From positions 2,109,583 to 2,173,582 of the forward strand of contig NZ_KE332518.1 in NCBI RefSeq assembly GCF_000413055.1: 64,000 bases of DNA, given 5' to 3'. The position numbers were made by a program, and so were the translations under genes. How positions within the stretch are numbered: the first letter of the stretch is position 1; each line of letters begins with the position of its first letter. Under the pieces are notes generated by a model that saw only the letters and a program-made list of their open reading frames with translations, searched no databases and was not told the origin of the DNA. Positions 60,859 to 64,000 of this stretch are shown in pieces. This DNA is from Treponema maltophilum ATCC 51939 (GTDB taxonomy: Bacteria; Spirochaetota; Spirochaetia; Treponematales; Treponemataceae).

Positions 60859-62367
60859 ATGAAAAATCTTAAAAACGCCGCGCCGGTTCGGTTTTTGCTG
60901 ACCGCGGTTTTTACCCTTTGTCTTGCCCTTTGCATATTAAACATCCCTTCGGTCTTTGCCCAAACTTCCGCTTCAAGCGCACAAAAAGACAGTCAAACCC
61001 GTCAATACATGGAACTGCTCAACAGCGTGTACACCTTTGTATTGGAAAACTACGTAGACGAAACGGATCCCAAGGTGCTGTACGAAGGCGCCTTAAAAGG
61101 CATGATGGACGCGTTTCAGGACCCGTACACCGCGTATTTGGGTTCCGCACAAATGCGCGATTTAAACGACACGACAACCGGCGGTTTCGGCGGCGTGGGA
61201 TTGTCGATTACAAAGCCGGCCGAATCGAGTGCGGAAAAGCCCGCTTATGTGGAAGTCGTTTCGCCGATAGAAGATACGCCCGGTTGGAAAGCGGGCATAC
61301 AAGCGGGCGATTTGATTTTAAGCATAGACGGAACATCGACCGCCGACATCACAATGGAAGAAGTGCTTAAAATTCTGCGCGGCCCGAAAGACACGAGCGT
61401 CAATTTGATAATCCGGCGCGGAAAAACAAGCGAGTTTCCCGTTACGCTCGTGCGCGCGATTATCGAAGTTCCCACCGTCAAATACGGCATGATCAACAAC
61501 GGCAAACAAAAAACGGGCTATATCCGCATCATAGAATTTACGCCGAAAACCCCGAGCCGCGTACAGGAAGCGCTGAACTCGTTTAAAGAAGCTTCGTTCG
61601 ATTCGCTGATTATCGATTTGCGCAATAATCCCGGCGGCCTTATAACGAGCGTTGTCGAAGTCGCCGACAAATTTATCGATTCGGGAATTATCGTAAGTAC
61701 GAAAAGCCGGCTTACGTTCGAAAATTCCGTGTACCGCGCAACGGCTAAAGCGACGGTTTTACCCAAGGGAATTCCGCTCGTCGTGTTAATCAACAAGGGC
61801 TCGGCGAGCGCTTCGGAAATTTTGGCCGGAGCTTTAAAAGACGATCACTTGGCCTACCTTGTGGGCGAACGTACATACGGCAAGGGTTCGGTACAGCAAG
61901 TGGTTCCCCTGCCCAACTCCGACGGCATAAAATTGACTATGGCGCGCTATTATACGCCTTCGGATTCAAACATCGACAAAATCGGTATTCCGCCGGACAA
62001 AGAAGTGCTTTTGCCGGTTTTATCCGAAAGCGAAGAAAAAGCCTACGCGAATCTGGTTACGGACGGCACGATTGCAAAATACGCGGAATCTCATCCGAAC
62101 ATGAGCGAAAAAGAGATAGCCGCTTATGCAAAAGAATTGCAAAAAAGCTATAATTTGGAACTGCGTCTTTTGCGCCGCCTTATAAAGCTCGAAGTAAACC
62201 GTAAAAAACCGGCCGACCTCTACGATTTGGATTACGACCTTCAGCTGCAAGCCGCGCTTGAAACGCTCAAATTGCCGAATTTCAACGCGTTGGTAAAGTC
62301 GGCAAAAACGATTAAAGAACTGCAAGCGGACGCGGCTTCCGAAAGCGCTCAGGCGGCAAAAAAATAG
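60859..62367 (+). CDS. ctpA: S41 carboxyl-terminal processing protease
   Basis: 502 residues. A signal peptide ends NIPSVFAQTS. GGFGGVGLSITKP begins the PDZ domain (about 100-190), and the catalytic Ser and Lys of S41A proteases are in NKGSASASEILAG and GERTYGKGSVQQV. The last 110 residues are a charged tail. It degrades or trims proteins in the periplasm. The gene heads a run with rsmE (9-base gap) and the WecG-like gene. Confidence 0.95.
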   Translation: MKNLKNAAPVRFLLTAVFTLCLALCILNIPSVFAQTSASSAQKDSQTRQYMELLNSVYTFVLENYVDETDPKVLYEGALKGMMDAFQDPYTAYLGSAQMRDLNDTTTGGFGGVGLSITKPAESSAEKPAYVEVVSPIEDTPGWKAGIQAGDLILSIDGTSTADITMEEVLKILRGPKDTSVNLIIRRGKTSEFPVTLVRAIIEVPTVKYGMINNGKQKTGYIRIIEFTPKTPSRVQEALNSFKEASFDSLIIDLRNNPGGLITSVVEVADKFIDSGIIVSTKSRLTFENSVYRATAKATVLPKGIPLVVLINKGSASASEILAGALKDDHLAYLVGERTYGKGSVQQVVPLPNSDGIKLTMARYYTPSDSNIDKIGIPPDKEVLLPVLSESEEKAYANLVTDGTIAKYAESHPNMSEKEIAAYAKELQKSYNLELRLLRRLIKLEVNRKKPADLYDLDYDLQLQAALETLKLPNFNALVKSAKTIKELQADAASESAQAAKK

Positions 62368-62376
62368 GCTTGTGCG

Positions 62377-63246
62377 GTGCGCCAGTTCGTCAGTTCGTGC
62401 ATGCCCGATTCAAAGGGGCACATAGCTTTAACTAAAAAGGAGTCCCGCTATTTGTCCCGCGTTTTGCGCCTTCAAAGCGGTACGCCGATCGATGTACGTT
62501 TAAGCGACGGACGCTTCGTTTCGATGCTGTTTTGCGCGGACAAAACCGAACCGTTTTTAGCGGCCGCCGATACAACGGCGGCAAAAACAACAGCACAAAA
62601 CGGCGCAACAACCCCAAACGCGGCGGCGGCATTAAGTCCCGCCGATGAGGAAAGCGGAGTTGAAACACAGGGCGCCGCAGCTTTCGGGCCCGAACTGTGG
62701 CTTTTTCAGTTTGTACCGAAAGCGCAAAAAATCGATTTGATTGTGCGTCAGGCGGCAGAATGCGGCGTAAGCCGTATCGTTCCCGTAAAGGGGGAATATT
62801 CGCCGCCTTCGCAGGGCAGAACGGAGCGCTGGCAGCGCATTATCCGCGAAGCGCGCCAGCAAAGCGGTTCGCCGACCGCGACACTTATACGGGAGCCGCT
62901 CGGTGCGCACGAAGCCGCCGCTTTATGGCGCGGACAATCCGCCCCGCTTCGAAGCGCGGCCTTTATGCTGTGCGAAAAACCGGAGGGAAACGGCTCGTCT
63001 TGCAGCCTGTTTTCGCGCATCGGTGAAGCCGTACAAAAGGCCGGAGGGCCTTTGCAGCGCATAGCGCTTGCCGTCGGCTGCGAAGGCGGTATAAGCCCCG
63101 ACGAAAGAATTCTGTTCGAACAAAGCGGTTTTATGCCGATACATTTTAAAACGAATATATTGCGCACTGAAACGGCGGCGCTGTACGGACTTGCCGCCGT
63201 GCAAAGCGCCGTTACGGAGTATGAAGAATGGAAGTTGAACGAATAA
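62377..63246 (+). CDS. rsmE: 16S rRNA m3U1498 methyltransferase RsmE
   Basis: 289 residues. The N-terminal PUA-like domain (HIALTKKESRYLSRVLRLQS) and the SPOUT domain (FQFVPKAQKIDLIVRQAAEC, AVGCEGGISPDE, RTETAALYGLAAV) are clear. It methylates uridine 1498 of 16S rRNA. An Ala/Thr-rich insertion of about 40 residues (TTAAKTTAQNGATTPNAAAA) sits between the two domains. GTG start at 62377 nine bases after ctpA; it overlaps the next gene by 19 bases. Confidence 0.93.
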   Translation: MRQFVSSCMPDSKGHIALTKKESRYLSRVLRLQSGTPIDVRLSDGRFVSMLFCADKTEPFLAAADTTAAKTTAQNGATTPNAAAALSPADEESGVETQGAAAFGPELWLFQFVPKAQKIDLIVRQAAECGVSRIVPVKGEYSPPSQGRTERWQRIIREARQQSGSPTATLIREPLGAHEAAALWRGQSAPLRSAAFMLCEKPEGNGSSCSLFSRIGEAVQKAGGPLQRIALAVGCEGGISPDERILFEQSGFMPIHFKTNILRTETAALYGLAAVQSAVTEYEEWKLNE

Positions 63247-63968
63247 GAGTTGCCGGCGTTCCGGTAGACGTTATCCACCCGGAACAGCTCGAAAAAGTTT
63301 TATTCGAGCTTTTGGCAACGTCGGGAACAAAACAAATCGTTTTTTTGTCCGTATGGAACCTTTTAAAAGCGCGGCGGAACCCCGAATACAAATTATGCTT
63401 GGAAAACGCATCGCTGGTTTTGCCCATATCAAAAAGTATCATACGGGGTGCCGCTTTTTTAAAAAGAACAAAGCCCGTGCGCTACAATCCTTTTTCGGCG
63501 ATTATTTCTTTTTTTACGATTTTGGAAACGCGCTATAAGTCCCTGTATCTTTTGGGCGGTCATAAAAACACGCTCATCGAATCGGAACGCAACCTCAAGG
63601 CGACCTTTCCCGGCTTGCACATTGTCGGCCGCTACACCGGCTATTTTCCGAAAGATATGGAAAAAGACGTACTTTCGGCCATATTCAAAGCAAACCCGTC
63701 CATGGTGTTGCTTGCCGACGGCATTCCGTCCGGAGTTACCTGGTCGTACGCGCGGCGCAACAGCTTCGGTTCGAGCATCTTTGTGTATTATAAGGACGCC
63801 TTATCGATTTTTTCCAAACGGAAAAAACGCGTGTCGAACGAAACATTCGATGCGGGGCGCGAAATCTGGGCGGAAATCGCCGCCAACCCTTTAAAGATTT
63901 TCCTTGTTTTTCCGTACATATGGTATATACTGTTATTGATAAAGGACAGGTTGTCTTCCGAAAACTGA
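63228..63968 (+). CDS. WecG/TagA/CpsF-family glycosyltransferase, divergent active site
   Basis: 246 residues. KARRNPEYKLCLENASLVLP and the segment YKSLYLLGGHKNTLIESE match the WecG/TagA family fold (GT26). The usual PDGxGVV, which holds the catalytic Asp of TagA, reads PISKSII, and the C-terminal GLEWLYRL motif is replaced by REIWAEIAANP before a hydrophobic end (IWYILLLI). It may have lost the standard UDP-ManNAc transfer or use another acceptor. Starts inside rsmE by 19 bases, so it is translated together with it. Confidence 0.75.
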   Translation: MEVERIRVAGVPVDVIHPEQLEKVLFELLATSGTKQIVFLSVWNLLKARRNPEYKLCLENASLVLPISKSIIRGAAFLKRTKPVRYNPFSAIISFFTILETRYKSLYLLGGHKNTLIESERNLKATFPGLHIVGRYTGYFPKDMEKDVLSAIFKANPSMVLLADGIPSGVTWSYARRNSFGSSIFVYYKDALSIFSKRKKRVSNETFDAGREIWAEIAANPLKIFLVFPYIWYILLLIKDRLSSEN

Positions 63969-63972
63969 TCGG

Positions 63973-64000
63973 GGTACCTCTAAAACCGCAGTTTTCAGAG
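63973..64000. repeat. repeat matching the palindrome at 7356, cut by the window end
   Basis: GGGGTACCTCTAAAACCGCAG and the following TTTTCAGAG have the same order of CCTCTAAAA, a GCAG centre and TTTT-AGAG as the 28-base palindrome at 7356-7383, with a few substitutions. The right arm is cut off by the window edge. Confidence 0.65.

Overview
The window looks like chromosomal DNA of a host-associated or anaerobic spirochaete, most probably a Treponema of roughly 45-50% GC. The evidence is protein content only: a NifJ-type pyruvate:ferredoxin oxidoreductase, several outer-membrane barrel proteins ending in aromatic residues, many lipoprotein signals, a PrcB-domain lipoprotein, a RarA with a long spirochaete-style C-terminal extension, and a small barrel beside folD as I recall from T. 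pallidum TP0732-TP0733. No rRNA or tRNA gene was found, so the genus is an inference.

Layout. Bases 1-6542 form an operon for a simple sugar ABC importer (binding protein cut by the left edge, ATPase, one permease), a family 3 glycoside hydrolase of NagZ type, a LuxR-type regulator and YbaK. Then come clpP, a hairpin-rich spacer, mazG-pth, a HicBA toxin-antitoxin pair, a degenerate hydantoinase and a cysteine-cluster protein. Bases 12.1-19.1 kb form an AT-richer block: a complete ECF importer, a paired ABC half-transporter and a TetR regulator with a clear palindromic operator. Next are nnr, a PrcB-like lipoprotein, nifJ, a patatin/barrel protein, folD, a small barrel protein, a lipoprotein, rarA, adk and malQ.

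From 35 kb: a RelBE-type pair, a second hairpin cluster, a lipoprotein 5'-nucleotidase and YibE/F. A compact operon (39.2-42.2 kb) follows with a binding-protein-like protein without signal peptide, a HypB/UreG-type GTPase and an ABC ATPase, with no permease. Then a membrane protein and a MarR gene on overlapping divergent promoters, an unusual phosphofructokinase, a DUF4015-type glycoside hydrolase, a PAP2 phosphatase coupled to mnmE, and nagA-nagB. At 51.7-56.9 kb a FecR protein, a barrel protein and a small exported protein diverge from a CHASE2 adenylate cyclase. An AT-rich restriction-modification island (57.2-60.5 kb) interrupts an antitoxin-like gene. The window closes with ctpA, rsmE and a WecG/TagA-like gene.

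Themes. The sugar importer, NagZ-like hydrolase and NagA/NagB together suggest amino-sugar scavenging; NifJ, phosphofructokinase, MalQ and NagB feed a fermentative glycolytic metabolism. About a dozen transcription units share one initiation design: a sigma70 -10 hexamer ending 6 (up to 9) bases before the start codon and no Shine-Dalgarno, which predicts leaderless mRNAs, whereas downstream genes carry normal ribosome sites. The best candidates for something undescribed are the permease-less 39.2-42.2 kb trio, the leaderless promoter set, and the hydantoinase homologue that has lost five of six metal ligands.
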